This document shows positions 24,601-33,947 of a stretch of 54,487 nt of DNA, piece by piece (position 1 is the first letter of the stretch; each line of letters begins with the position of its first letter). The notes under the pieces are model-generated. The model had not been told where the DNA came from, did no database searches, and saw nothing but the letters and a program-made list of their open reading frames with translations. A program made the position numbers and the translations under genes. The DNA is from Candidatus Kuenenia stuttgartensis (GTDB lineage: Bacteria > Planctomycetota > Planctomycetia > Pirellulales > UBA1268): NCBI GenBank assembly GCA_945877135.1, contig CAMCQY010000009.1, positions 1 through 54,487 of the forward strand, in the 5' to 3' direction.

Positions 24601-26319
24601 ATGCGTCGTCTGTTTCAAGCCGCCCCCGTCGCGGCGATTGCCACGCTGTTTGCCATCACCCGGATCGTGGCGGCCGCGCCGGCCGACCGCATCATCCGCG
24701 GCGGACCGATCGTCACTGTGAACCCCGCGCAGCCGACCGCCGAGGCGGTGGCTATCGCCGAAGGAAGAATCGTGGCGGTCGGCAGCGAGACCGACGTGAT
24801 GCAGCACAAGGGCGAGGCGACCGAGGTGATCGACCTCGGTGGCAGAACGCTCGTGCCCGGCTTCGTGGACGGCCACAGCCATTTCTTCTCGCTCATCGAC
24901 GTGCAGACGCAGGCGTTGTGCGCCTCGCCCCCCGCCGGGACCTGCACCAACGTGGCCGACGTGATCGCAGCCCTCAAGCAGGTGCAGGAGCGGCGAACGC
25001 TGGGGCCGGGAAAGTTCGTGATGGGCTTCGGCTACGACCCCGAACTGCTGGCGGAACGGCGGCCACCGACGAAACAGGAACTCGACGCCGCCTTCCCCGA
25101 CAACCCCGTGATTCTGGTGCACGTGTCGGGCCACGGCGCGATGCTCAACTCGAAAGCCCTTGCCCTGTATGGCGTCACCGCCGCCACGCCCACGCCGACG
25201 GGCGGTGTGATCGGCCGCGAGCCAGGCTCCAACGAGCCGAACGGTCTCCTCTTCGAGACGGCCTTTCTCCCGATCTTTTCGAAGGTGCCTGGTCCAGACG
25301 GCGATGAGGCGATCGCACTCCTCAAGACCGGACAGGAAGTCTACCTGCGCGAGGGCATCACGACGGCACAGGAGGGGGCCACGATGAAGCACCAGGTGGA
25401 CCTGCTCCGCGCATTCGCCGACCGCGGCGAGTTGAAGCTCGACGTGGTGATGCTTCCCTTCATCACGGAGATCGATACCGTCTTCGCCGGCAAGCTGCCC
25501 GCGAACGAGCCTGAGTACCGGAACCATCTCCGCATCGGTGGGGTGAAAGTCGTGATGGACGGCTCGCCACAGGGCCGCACCGCCGCTTTCACCACGCCCT
25601 ACCTCACCGACGGGCCGGCGGGGCAGAAGGATTGGCGGGGAGACCTTTCGTTTCCGCAGCCCGTGCTCAACGACTCCGTCAAGAAGGTCTACGACGGCGG
25701 GGCCACGCTTTTCGTCCACTGCAACGGCGACGCCGCGATCGACGCGTTGCTCGAGGCCCATCGCGTCGCCTCGGGCGGCGAGCCGACGAAGCCGCGCGGC
25801 ACGGTCGGCGTCCACTCGCAGTTCATCCGCCGCGATCAACTGGAGAAGTACAAGGCGTGGAACATCACGCCCTCCTTCTTCACGATCCACTGCTTCTATT
25901 TTGGCGACACTCACGTGGCCAACCGCGGGAGGGCACAGGCGGACTTTATCAGCCCGATGAAGTCGGCCCGCGCGATCGGCCTGCGGCCCGCCAACCACAC
26001 CGACTTTAACGTCGCGCCGCTCGACCAGATCTTCACGATCCACACGGCAGTCAACCGCACCTCTCGCTCGGGCCAGACGATCGGTGCCGACGAGCGGAGC
26101 ACGCCGCTTGAGGCCTTGGAGGCCGTCACGATCGACGGTGCAAGGCTCTACGGCGAGGAGGCGAAGAAGGGTTCCATCGCGGTCGGGAAACTCGCCGACC
26201 TCGTGATCCTCTCCGATAATCCACTCACGGTGCCACCGACCACGATTCGTACAATTCGTGTCGATGAGACGATCAAGGAGGGCAAGACGGTGTGGAAACG
26301 GGCTCCAGCGCCGCATTGA
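24601..26319 (+). CDS. Exported amidohydrolase (YtcJ-like, amidohydrolase family 3)
   Basis: The 572-residue protein has a signal peptide (MRRLFQAAPVAAIATLFA, cleavage near AAA-AP at about 26). It then carries the metal-dependent hydrolase core: FVDGHSHF with metal ligands H92 and H94, GHGAMLNSKALAL, MDGSPQGRTAAF, FVHCNGDAA, and a C-terminal GSIAVGKLADLVILSDNPL. This is the YtcJ/N-substituted formamide deformylase-like branch; the exact substrate is unknown. A second, similar amidohydrolase lies at 28307 and both end in an IKEGKTV motif, so they are paralogues. Confidence 0.88.
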   Translation: MRRLFQAAPVAAIATLFAITRIVAAAPADRIIRGGPIVTVNPAQPTAEAVAIAEGRIVAVGSETDVMQHKGEATEVIDLGGRTLVPGFVDGHSHFFSLIDVQTQALCASPPAGTCTNVADVIAALKQVQERRTLGPGKFVMGFGYDPELLAERRPPTKQELDAAFPDNPVILVHVSGHGAMLNSKALALYGVTAATPTPTGGVIGREPGSNEPNGLLFETAFLPIFSKVPGPDGDEAIALLKTGQEVYLREGITTAQEGATMKHQVDLLRAFADRGELKLDVVMLPFITEIDTVFAGKLPANEPEYRNHLRIGGVKVVMDGSPQGRTAAFTTPYLTDGPAGQKDWRGDLSFPQPVLNDSVKKVYDGGATLFVHCNGDAAIDALLEAHRVASGGEPTKPRGTVGVHSQFIRRDQLEKYKAWNITPSFFTIHCFYFGDTHVANRGRAQADFISPMKSARAIGLRPANHTDFNVAPLDQIFTIHTAVNRTSRSGQTIGADERSTPLEALEAVTIDGARLYGEEAKKGSIAVGKLADLVILSDNPLTVPPTTIRTIRVDETIKEGKTVWKRAPAPH

Positions 26320-26405
26320 AGCCCTTGCGTTCACAGCCAGAGCGACTCAGGGTTCCAAGGCAGCCTATTTCGCGTTGTCGATGGAAAAACAGGGAATCGG
26401 TCTTG

Positions 26406-26433
26406 TTCACGTGTCGGACTGTCCCGATATAGT
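26406..26433 (+). promoter_or_regulatory. Sigma70-like promoter of the rhodanese gene
   Basis: TTCACG (26406-26411) and TATAGT (26428-26433) are separated by 16 bases. Transcription would begin near 26440, upstream of a 19-base palindrome (26475-26493) and the start codon at 26518. The gap between the amidohydrolase and the rhodanese gene (198 bases) is otherwise empty. Confidence 0.4.
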
Positions 26434-26474
26434 GCAGGGACGTTGGTACTGGCTGATTCATTATGTGCCTGTCA

Positions 26475-26493
26475 GCGATGACGCCGTCATCGC
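26475..26493. promoter_or_regulatory. Perfect 19-base palindrome, candidate operator
   Basis: GCGATGACG-C-CGTCATCGC has 9-base arms without a mismatch. It ends 24 bases before the rhodanese start codon and lies just downstream of the inferred transcription start. Such a site suits repression by a dimeric regulator (ArsR- or TetR-like, for example). As RNA it could also form a hairpin ahead of the AGGAGG ribosome site. Confidence 0.45.
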
Positions 26494-26517
26494 CCCATGC
26501 TCCCAGAGGAGGATTCC

Positions 26518-27057
26518 ATGGTCGCCACGATCTCTCCCTCGACGCTTGCCGATCTTCGTCGCCGCGGCGAAAAGGTGACGCTCATTGACGTTCGGACGCC
26601 CGCCGAGTTTGGCGAGGTGCACGTCGATTTCGCACATAACATTCCACTTGACCGGCTCGACCCGAAAGAAATCGAGTCGCTCGCCGGCAATCGGCCGGTC
26701 TACTTTGTCTGCAAGTCGGGTGGCCGCAGCCAGAAGGCCTGCGAGAAACTCTTGGCTGCGGGACTGAAGGACATGATCAGCGTCGAGGGCGGTACGGCAG
26801 CCTGCGAGTCCGCCGGAGTGCCGGTCGTGCGTGGGCGGAAAGTGATGTCGCTCGAACGGCAGGTCCGCATCGCAGCCGGGGCGTTGGTGGCCGCCGGAGC
26901 CGCTCTCGCCGCGTTTGGGCCTGACCCGATGTGGCGACAGATCGGCATCGGATTGGCCGGATTCATTGGGTGCGGCCTCGTGTTTGCGGGTGTCACTGAT
27001 ACCTGCGGCATGGCCATGCTGATCGCCAAAATGCCATGGAACCAGGCGTGCCGCTAG
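26518..27057 (+). CDS. Rhodanese-like sulfurtransferase fused to a DUF2892 membrane region
   Basis: AGGAGG lies 5 bases before ATG 26518, which I preferred over an upstream ATG at 26497. The 179-residue protein has a rhodanese domain (1-105) with LIDVRTPAEF and active-site Cys in VYFVCKSGGRSQKA, then two hydrophobic segments of the DUF2892 type (about 120-170: AAGALVAAGAALAAF and GFIGCGLVFAGVTDTCGM). Rhodanese-DUF2892 proteins are membrane-anchored and linked to sulfide or sulfane-sulfur handling. The gene overlaps the next by 22 bases. Confidence 0.9.
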   Translation: MVATISPSTLADLRRRGEKVTLIDVRTPAEFGEVHVDFAHNIPLDRLDPKEIESLAGNRPVYFVCKSGGRSQKACEKLLAAGLKDMISVEGGTAACESAGVPVVRGRKVMSLERQVRIAAGALVAAGAALAAFGPDPMWRQIGIGLAGFIGCGLVFAGVTDTCGMAMLIAKMPWNQACR

Positions 27058-28217
27058 GCTTTACCGCGCCGCATGCGGATGACGGCTTTGAACAGGCCGC
27101 AGCCCTCGACCGCCTCGAGCAGGCCTTTGCGGCCATTACGGGGCAGGCGCCGGCTGGCGTGTTTGCCGGGGGAGCGTCGCTCGCCGTCTGGCGGAATGGA
27201 CAGCCTCTGCTCTCGCTGCACGGTGGCGAGGCGGCAGAGGGACGGTCGTGGACCGCTTCGACGCCCTGTCTGATCTGGTCGGCGAGCAAGGGCGTTGCCG
27301 CAGCCTGCACCCTGCACGTCCTGCAAGAACATCGCATTTCTCTCACCGCCTCCGTCGCAGAACTCTGGCCTGAATTCGCTGCCGCCGGGAAGGACACAAT
27401 CACACTCGCACACGTGCTCTCCCATCAGGCCGGCCTCGCCGCGATCGACCAGCAGGGCCTGGCGATCACCGATCATGAGGCAGTGGTGGCATCTTTGGCG
27501 GCGCAACCGCCGAACTGGCCGGCCGATGGCAGCCACGGCTACGGTGCCCGCACCTTCGGCTTTCTGCTCGACGAGATCGTCCGCCGCCTGGCAGGCGAAA
27601 CGCTGGGCTCCTTCTGGGAACGGATCTTCCGCCGCCCACTCGGACTCGATCTCTGGTTTGGACTGCCAGCGGAGCTGATCGACACCGCAGCCACCGTCAT
27701 CGCTCCCAAAACACCACCGGCGCCTGGCCCCTTCACGAAGGCCTTCGTTGACCGCTCCTCGCTCACCCGGCGCGCCCTGAGCGAACCGGGCGGACTTCTC
27801 AGCCCAGCGGCAATGAACTCGCCCGCCATGCGTACCGCTTCCCTGCCATCGCTCGGCGCGATCGCCACGGCCGACGCTCTGGCCCATTTCTACTCGCTCC
27901 TCGGCGGTGATGGCTCACCGTTCTTCCGCGACGAAAGCCGCGCCGCGATGAGGACCACGCTGAGCAACGGCCCCGACCGCGTGCTCATCGACCAGACATC
28001 CTTTTCTGCAGGGTTCATGACCAACGCACACGGCATCTTCGGGCCATGCCCCGACGCCTTCGGGCACCCCGGTGCCGGCGGATCCCTCGCGTTTGCGGAT
28101 CCATCCCTGGGGCTGGGATTCGCTTTCATTCCCAGCGCTATGCATCCGGGGGCACTCCCCGGCCCGCGGACTCGGTCGCTCGTCGCGGCGCTGTATGGCG
28201 TTGCGCCGTCGGCGTAG
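27036..28217 (+). CDS. Beta-lactamase-fold serine hydrolase (class C/EstB-like)
   Basis: The 393-residue protein is a beta-lactamase-family hydrolase: the S-x-x-K nucleophile motif SASKG (about residue 81), VLSHQAGL, a YGARTFGF segment at the Y-x-N position, and HPGAGG in place of the H/K-T/S-G motif. Cytoplasmic members of this kind act as esterases or peptidases rather than true beta-lactamases, and no signal peptide is visible here. The 22-base overlap with the rhodanese gene suggests one transcript. GTG 27048 is an alternative start. Confidence 0.85.
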   Translation: MEPGVPLGFTAPHADDGFEQAAALDRLEQAFAAITGQAPAGVFAGGASLAVWRNGQPLLSLHGGEAAEGRSWTASTPCLIWSASKGVAAACTLHVLQEHRISLTASVAELWPEFAAAGKDTITLAHVLSHQAGLAAIDQQGLAITDHEAVVASLAAQPPNWPADGSHGYGARTFGFLLDEIVRRLAGETLGSFWERIFRRPLGLDLWFGLPAELIDTAATVIAPKTPPAPGPFTKAFVDRSSLTRRALSEPGGLLSPAAMNSPAMRTASLPSLGAIATADALAHFYSLLGGDGSPFFRDESRAAMRTTLSNGPDRVLIDQTSFSAGFMTNAHGIFGPCPDAFGHPGAGGSLAFADPSLGLGFAFIPSAMHPGALPGPRTRSLVAALYGVAPSA

Positions 28218-28306
28218 TCTCCCGGACGCCGTCAGACCGTGGATCGTTTTCGCGTGGCGAGCTACATTCTCGCCATCTCCTTCTCCACGATTTATCCCAG
28301 GGCACG

Positions 28307-30070
28307 ATGATGTTTTCCAAACTGGTGCACCTCCACTCCTTCCTGTCGGTAGTCGTTGTTTCCCTTGTGTCGCTCGCCGAGCCGGCGGTCGCCCAGATCG
28401 CCGATACCGTCTACTCCGGCGGCGACATCCTCACCATGCGCGGCGACGCAGCTGAATATGCCGAGAGTCTGGCCGTGAGGAACGGAACCATTCTCTTCAT
28501 CGGCCCCGCATCCGACGTGAAAAAACACGTCGGTCCTGCCACAAAAACCGTTGATCTGGCAGGCACGACACTGCTCCCCGGGTTCATCGACACCCACGGC
28601 CACATGGTCTATTTCGGCAAGAACCTCGTTGATGCCAACCTCTTTGGTGTGACCGGCATTCCCGATCTGATCGAGCGGATGAAGAAGCAGGCACACCGCA
28701 CTCCTGCCGACGGCTGGATCGTGGGGTTTGGCTATCAGGCCCGCGGCATGAAGGAGGGACGCCCGCCCACTGTCGAGGAACTCGACGCGATCTCGGCAGA
28801 TCGTCCCGTGATGATCGTCGATAGTTCCGGCCACCTTGGGGCCGGCAACTCCGCTGTGTTCAGAGCAGCAGGCATCTCGGCTGCCACGCCGGATCCGAAG
28901 GGGGGCTCCTTTGCACGCAAGGCCAATGGCACGTCGCTGCTCGGTCCGATGGAGGAAACGGCCCTCAACGCTGTCCGCAGCAAGCGTCCCCCTTTCACGG
29001 GTCAGCTCGCCGACGACGCCATCACCGGTGCTGCGAAGGTCTGGGCAAGCCATGGCCACACGACCGCGATGGAGGCGGGACTCGGGCTCGGCAACGATGA
29101 CATCGGGATCGTTGTCAACGCGATTGACAAGCAGCTGCTGCCGATCGATCTCTATGTCGCGGCCAAGGATTCGAACGTCGACGATACGGTCGCCGCTGCC
29201 TACAACGTGTCCTCGCAATACAACCCCAAACCCGATGGCACCCGCGAAAAACTCCTCGCTGACCGGCCAGACCTCGATACGCGATACGTCAATCGTGTGC
29301 GGCTCGGCGGCATCAAGTTCTGGCTCGACGGCAGCATCGACACCGCCTGGTTCACGCAGCCCTATGCCACCAACCCGCCAGGCAGGTCGGGAGTATTCAG
29401 CGGCTATCGGCAGATCCCCGACGCGGTGCTCGACGCCGCCTTCGACACCTACTGGCCCACGAACCTGCAGATTCACATGCACATGAACGGCGACGCAGCC
29501 GCTGACCAGGCGCTCGCTGCAATCGCCAAGGCAGTGAAAAAGCATGGCATGCGGGACCACCGCCCCGTATTTGTCCACGCCAGCTATCTCCGGCCTGAAC
29601 AGATCGAGAAGATCAAGTCCTATGGTGCCGTGCCCAGCTTCCTCACCGCGTCGGTGGTGCCCGGTGGGGACGGAGTCTTGAAGCTCTGGGGGAAAGATCG
29701 TGCCGCCGTCGCGTTGCCTGCCCGCACGTTCCTGCGGATGGGCCTACCCTTCACATTCTCACACGACGCCCCCGTATCGCCGGTGCCGTCGATTCTGGCG
29801 CTCGTCGATGCTGGCGTGAACCGGACTGCGTCGAGCGGTGTGGTGGTCGGACCCGACGAGCGGGTTCCACCCTATGCCGCCCTTCGTGCCGTGACAGCAC
29901 TGGCCGCGTATCAACTGAAAGAGGAAGCCACGAAAGGCACGCTCGAGGCCGGCAAGCTCGCAGACCTCGTGATTCTCGAGAAGAACCCGCTGAAGGTCGA
30001 GCCCCTGACCATCAAAGACATCCGGGTGCTCCAGACGATCAAAGAGGGCAAGACGGTGTACGAACGATAG
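28307..30070 (+). CDS. Exported amidohydrolase (YtcJ-like), paralogue of the 24601 gene
   Basis: ATG 28307 begins a 587-residue protein with a signal peptide (hydrophobic FLSVVVVSLVSLAEPAVAQ, cleavage near 30). The hydrolase core shows FIDTHGHM (ligands H97 and H99), SSGHLGAGNSAVF, WLDGSIDTAWF, IHMHMNGDAA, FVHASYLRP, FSHDAPVSP and GTLEAGKLADLVILEKNPL. Metal-binding residues appear complete. It is more distant from typical YtcJ than its neighbour, notably in the HMHMNGD segment. Substrate unknown; likely periplasmic. Confidence 0.88.
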   Translation: MMFSKLVHLHSFLSVVVVSLVSLAEPAVAQIADTVYSGGDILTMRGDAAEYAESLAVRNGTILFIGPASDVKKHVGPATKTVDLAGTTLLPGFIDTHGHMVYFGKNLVDANLFGVTGIPDLIERMKKQAHRTPADGWIVGFGYQARGMKEGRPPTVEELDAISADRPVMIVDSSGHLGAGNSAVFRAAGISAATPDPKGGSFARKANGTSLLGPMEETALNAVRSKRPPFTGQLADDAITGAAKVWASHGHTTAMEAGLGLGNDDIGIVVNAIDKQLLPIDLYVAAKDSNVDDTVAAAYNVSSQYNPKPDGTREKLLADRPDLDTRYVNRVRLGGIKFWLDGSIDTAWFTQPYATNPPGRSGVFSGYRQIPDAVLDAAFDTYWPTNLQIHMHMNGDAAADQALAAIAKAVKKHGMRDHRPVFVHASYLRPEQIEKIKSYGAVPSFLTASVVPGGDGVLKLWGKDRAAVALPARTFLRMGLPFTFSHDAPVSPVPSILALVDAGVNRTASSGVVVGPDERVPPYAALRAVTALAAYQLKEEATKGTLEAGKLADLVILEKNPLKVEPLTIKDIRVLQTIKEGKTVYER

Positions 30071-30265
30071 CGACCCGTCGAACGCTGGAGGTAAACCGGA
30101 ATCGGCGGAGACGCAGGAGCCTCAGGCGTATCCTCGCCGAAGCGACGGAGCATCTGCCGTTCCGGCGAGGCGAACCTCCGACCCCTGCGCGTTGCCCGAG
30201 GGGCGTCCCGGTTGTAGCCTTTGCGGTTCAGTTTTTTGAACCACTCCACACCACGGGGATCGTGC

Positions 30266-32383
30266 ATGCTGGGGCTCGAACGGATCGGCGTACAGTCGCG
30301 ATTCATCCTCCTGATGCTGCTGGTAAGCCTCGGTTCGATCTTCGCGATCGGCTGGATCGGCTACCAGTCGGCCCGCTCGGCCCTCACCAACGCCGTGCAG
30401 AACCACCTGCAGAGCGTGCGGCACTCCAAGACGAGCGGCCTGCGGACAATGCTCGAAGCGCTCCGTGACCAGTCGCTCTCGCTCTCCGACGGCAAGCTGG
30501 CAGGGGAGGCGATGCTGAACTTCAAGCAGGCCTACCGTGGTCTGGGAGAAGAGCGACTCACCGCCGATCAGGAGGAGGCGCTTCGGAGCTATTACACCAC
30601 GCACTTCCTGCCAAAGCTCAAAGACAATCTGGGGGGCATTCCCCAGCCCGAACAATACATCCCGGCAGAACCGTCCCAGAGGTATCTCCAGTACCACTAT
30701 CTGGCGGCCTCCCACAGTGCTGTCGATCCTCAGCAGCCCGCCGATCCCAGCGAGGATGACTCCCTTTACGGTCTGGCGCACGCCGCCGTGCAGGAGCGGT
30801 TTGAAAGGCTGGCCACGATGTTTGGCTACGAGGACATTCTGCTCATCGATGACGACACCCTGGAGATCATCTATTCACTCCGCAAGCGACCAGACTTCGC
30901 GACCAGCCTGCGAAGCGGCCCCTATGCCACCACGAATCTCGCCAAGGCGGCGGAGACCCTGACCCGGACCAGCGACCGCGATGCCTTCCGGGTCGTCGAC
31001 ACCGAACTCTATCGGCCCGATCTGGGCCGTCCCGTCGGGTTCGTCCTCTCACCCATCTTCAATGGGACTGAAATGGTGGGCATTCTCGCCCTCGAGTTTC
31101 CCATCGATCGGATCGTGGAACTCCTCACCGGCTATTTCCAGTGGGAGCGCGAGGGCATGGGGACGACTGGCGAGTGCTACGTCGTGGGACCCGACTTCAC
31201 GATGCGGAGTCGCAGCCGGTTCATGGTCGAGGATCCGAAGGCCTTCGTGACAGCATTACGGACGTCGAGCGTGACCGCCTCGGTCGTGGACCAGATCGAG
31301 AGGCAGCAAACCGTTATCAACCAGCTGCCCGTGAAGACTTTCAGCGCCGAGCAGGCGATGCTCGGGCATGAGGGACTGACCACCATCACCGACTACCGCG
31401 GTATCCCGGTGCTCAGCTCCTACGGGCCTCTCGACCTTGATTCGCTGCGCTGGGCGGTGGTCGCCGAGATGGACGTCGCCGAGGCCTACAAGCCCATCCA
31501 CGACTACGCTCGAAAAGCCCTGCTGGCCGCAACGGCCCTGGCCTTGGCGACGACGCTGCTGGCCCTGGTGAGTTCCTGGCTGCTGGTGCGACCGCTGAAG
31601 CAACTCGCCGCCGCGGCCCGCCGGATTGGTGCCGGCGAGTCGGCCGTGAGCGTCGATCTGCATACCCGGGATGAGTTTGGCGAACTGGCGGGCGTGTTCA
31701 ACGAGATGTCGGCCAGTCTGCGACGCCAGCGGGCCGAACTCGAGGAGCGGGCGGCGGAGAACCAGCAACTCCTCCTCAATATCCTGCCGGCCTCCGCGAT
31801 CGAGCAACGGCGGGACGGCGACGAGAAAGCCACGCGTCGTTTCGCCGACGTGACGGTGCTCGTGGCAGAGTTTCGACACGTGGATGAACTGGGCGGCCAT
31901 AGCGACGACGGCCGCGGCATCTCGCTCCTGGGCGATCTCGTGGCTGCCTGCGACGAGGCTGCCGAAAAGTGCGGCGTGGAGAAGGTCCGGGCCGTCGGCT
32001 CCATCTATCTGGCCGTCTGCGGGCTATCGGTCAGCCGGCCCGACCACGCCGCCCGCGTACTGCTCTTCGCGCAGGAGCTGATCAAGATTGTGGCCGCCTT
32101 CGACCGCGAGCACGCCGCGCCGCTCACGCTGTCTGTCGGCATCAATTCCGGGCCGGTCGTCGGGGGCGTGGTCGGCCGCCATAAGTTTCTCTACGACCTC
32201 TGGGGCGACACGGTCACCATCGCTTCGCGGCTGGCCGCCCACGACGGGACCGCGGTACACGTCACCCAGCAGGTTCACGATCGTCTCAACGACCTCTATG
32301 CCTTCGAGGGCCCCTTCCATCTCGAACTCCGCGGCCAGGGGAGCGTGAAGACATGGCGACTCAAGCAGGCGACGGAGGCGTGA
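30266..32383 (+). CDS. Membrane sensor with HAMP and degenerate class III cyclase domain
   Basis: The 705-residue protein has TM1 at about 12-33, a large extracytoplasmic sensor region (34-415, Cache-like in size and position), TM2 at about 417-441, a HAMP domain (442-490), a short linker helix, and a class III nucleotide cyclase domain (about 525-700). The fold is clear (LSVGINSGPVVGGVVGR, LWGDTV-IASRL). Yet the two metal-binding aspartates are replaced (Glu535 in VLVAEF, Ser579 in VGSIYLAV), the purine-specifying Lys is Arg575 and the catalytic Asn is Thr651; Arg655 remains. Catalysis by the usual mechanism is unlikely. The MscS-channel gene starts 37 bases downstream. Confidence 0.85.
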   Translation: MLGLERIGVQSRFILLMLLVSLGSIFAIGWIGYQSARSALTNAVQNHLQSVRHSKTSGLRTMLEALRDQSLSLSDGKLAGEAMLNFKQAYRGLGEERLTADQEEALRSYYTTHFLPKLKDNLGGIPQPEQYIPAEPSQRYLQYHYLAASHSAVDPQQPADPSEDDSLYGLAHAAVQERFERLATMFGYEDILLIDDDTLEIIYSLRKRPDFATSLRSGPYATTNLAKAAETLTRTSDRDAFRVVDTELYRPDLGRPVGFVLSPIFNGTEMVGILALEFPIDRIVELLTGYFQWEREGMGTTGECYVVGPDFTMRSRSRFMVEDPKAFVTALRTSSVTASVVDQIERQQTVINQLPVKTFSAEQAMLGHEGLTTITDYRGIPVLSSYGPLDLDSLRWAVVAEMDVAEAYKPIHDYARKALLAATALALATTLLALVSSWLLVRPLKQLAAAARRIGAGESAVSVDLHTRDEFGELAGVFNEMSASLRRQRAELEERAAENQQLLLNILPASAIEQRRDGDEKATRRFADVTVLVAEFRHVDELGGHSDDGRGISLLGDLVAACDEAAEKCGVEKVRAVGSIYLAVCGLSVSRPDHAARVLLFAQELIKIVAAFDREHAAPLTLSVGINSGPVVGGVVGRHKFLYDLWGDTVTIASRLAAHDGTAVHVTQQVHDRLNDLYAFEGPFHLELRGQGSVKTWRLKQATEA

Positions 32384-32420
32384 CGACCATGCCATCATCG
32401 AGCATGAGCAACCAACAAAC

Positions 32421-33947
32421 ATGACCGATTCACTTCCCTCGGCAACGATCCCGCTGGTGCCCGCCGCCCTCCTGGTGGTGGGCTTTCCTCTGCTGTTGCT
32501 GCTGCTTACAGAGCTGATCAATTCTGGGCAGCGGCGACGATGGGCCCTCACGCCCACGCTGCGGGCGCTTCGCAACCTGGTCGTGCCGGCGCTAGCCGCC
32601 ATGCTGTTTGTGACGGATGTCTGGCAGCTTCCTGCCGACACCATCTTCGTGCGGCTGGTGCAGACCGGCTTCTGGCTCTGCGTGCTCTATGCGGGTCTCT
32701 CCTTTGTCAATGACGGCGTCTTCGGGGCGGCCACGCCGGGATCATGGCAGGAGAGGGTCCCGAAGCTGCTCCGCGACCTGACTCGGGCAATCCTGATCGC
32801 CATCGGGGCCGCGATCATTTATTCGCAGGTCTGGAAGCAGGAGATCTCGGGCGCGCTCACGGCTCTGGGTCTCGGCAGCATCGTGATCGGCCTCGCGCTG
32901 CAAGAGCCACTCGGCAATATCGTCTCGGGCCTGATGCTACTCCTGGAGCGTCCGCTCAATATCGGCGACTGGCTGATTGCGGACGGCACGACGGGCAAGG
33001 TGATCGAAATCAACTGGCGAAGCGTGCACATCGAGACGCTGCTCCACGAGATGCGAATCATCCCGAATGTCTCGCTCTACAAGGAGTCGTTCAGCAACCT
33101 CTCCCGGCCGACACTCGAGCGGACCGAAACCTACGACATGGGCTTCTCTTACGACCATCCACCCAACATGGTGAAGCGAGCAATGCTCGAACTGCTCCAG
33201 ACCACAGCGGGCGTCTTGCGGCAGCCGCCCCCGGAGGTGCACACCCTCAACTACGGCGACTTCTCGATCACCTACCGGCTGTTCTTCACCGTCGCCCGGT
33301 ATGAGGACGTGCTGCCAGTCCGCGATGCGATCCTCACTCGGATCTGGTATGTCGCCCGCCGCCATGGGCTGCAGATTCCCTTCCCGATTGCCGTCCAATA
33401 CCGGCATGGTGAATCCCCGTCGCCACCGGCACCGACGCCGGCGGAACTCCTCGAACGATTTCCGCGGTATCGGCACGTTCGCGAGGCGTTGCTGGACGCG
33501 GACGAGCGACGGACAGGGGCACGTACTGGGCCAGGGAATGGGGCTGAGGGTTCGGCCGGCCGTGAACTCTCGCCGGCGGGGGCCCGCGTGCTGATGTTTT
33601 CAGCGGGAGGTGAGATGCTTCCCTTCGGAAGCACGCACAACGGCTTTACGCTCTTGGTGGAGGGCTCTGCCACCTTGACGGCCCGCGACTCCGATGGCGT
33701 TGAGATGCAGATCGCCAGGCTTGGCCCCGGGGATTTCTATGGCGAGGCAACGATTTCCGCAGGAAGGCCCAGCGAGTTGCGGGTGGTGGCCGAGACCGAC
33801 GTCACCGTCGTGGCCTTCGAGGCGGTGCAGATGGCTGCGTGCCTGCAGCGATCGCCCGGCCTGGCGACGGAGATCGGCGACGCGATCGAAGCCCGACGGC
33901 GGGCTACGACGGCTATCCGTCAGCACAAGGCCGACCCTGTGACCTAG
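32421..33947 (+). CDS. MscS-type channel with C-terminal cyclic-nucleotide-binding-like domain
   Basis: The 508-residue protein has TM helices at about 11-31, 50-66 and 80-97, and then a pore region (120-180) with ALGLGSIVIGLALQEPLGNI, the Gly/Ala-rich TM3 of MscS channels. A beta domain follows (LLLERPLNIGDWLIADGTTG) and then a cytoplasmic alpha/beta region. After a Pro/Gly-rich linker, a CRP-like fold spans 385-480 (LGPGDFYGEATISAG). Such proteins are the bacterial cyclic-nucleotide-gated MscS relatives. In the phosphate-binding cassette the usual P-R-S/T-A-T reads P-S-E-L-R by my alignment, so nucleotide binding may be lost or altered. It lies in an operon with the cyclase-like sensor. Confidence 0.88.
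   Translation: MTDSLPSATIPLVPAALLVVGFPLLLLLLTELINSGQRRRWALTPTLRALRNLVVPALAAMLFVTDVWQLPADTIFVRLVQTGFWLCVLYAGLSFVNDGVFGAATPGSWQERVPKLLRDLTRAILIAIGAAIIYSQVWKQEISGALTALGLGSIVIGLALQEPLGNIVSGLMLLLERPLNIGDWLIADGTTGKVIEINWRSVHIETLLHEMRIIPNVSLYKESFSNLSRPTLERTETYDMGFSYDHPPNMVKRAMLELLQTTAGVLRQPPPEVHTLNYGDFSITYRLFFTVARYEDVLPVRDAILTRIWYVARRHGLQIPFPIAVQYRHGESPSPPAPTPAELLERFPRYRHVREALLDADERRTGARTGPGNGAEGSAGRELSPAGARVLMFSAGGEMLPFGSTHNGFTLLVEGSATLTARDSDGVEMQIARLGPGDFYGEATISAGRPSELRVVAETDVTVVAFEAVQMAACLQRSPGLATEIGDAIEARRRATTAIRQHKADPVT

Noticed and set aside
30225-30242. Inverted repeat GGTTCA-GTTTTT-TGAACC before the cyclase-like gene
   Set aside because: Arms of only six bases and no nearby promoter elements; likely chance, though it could be an operator.
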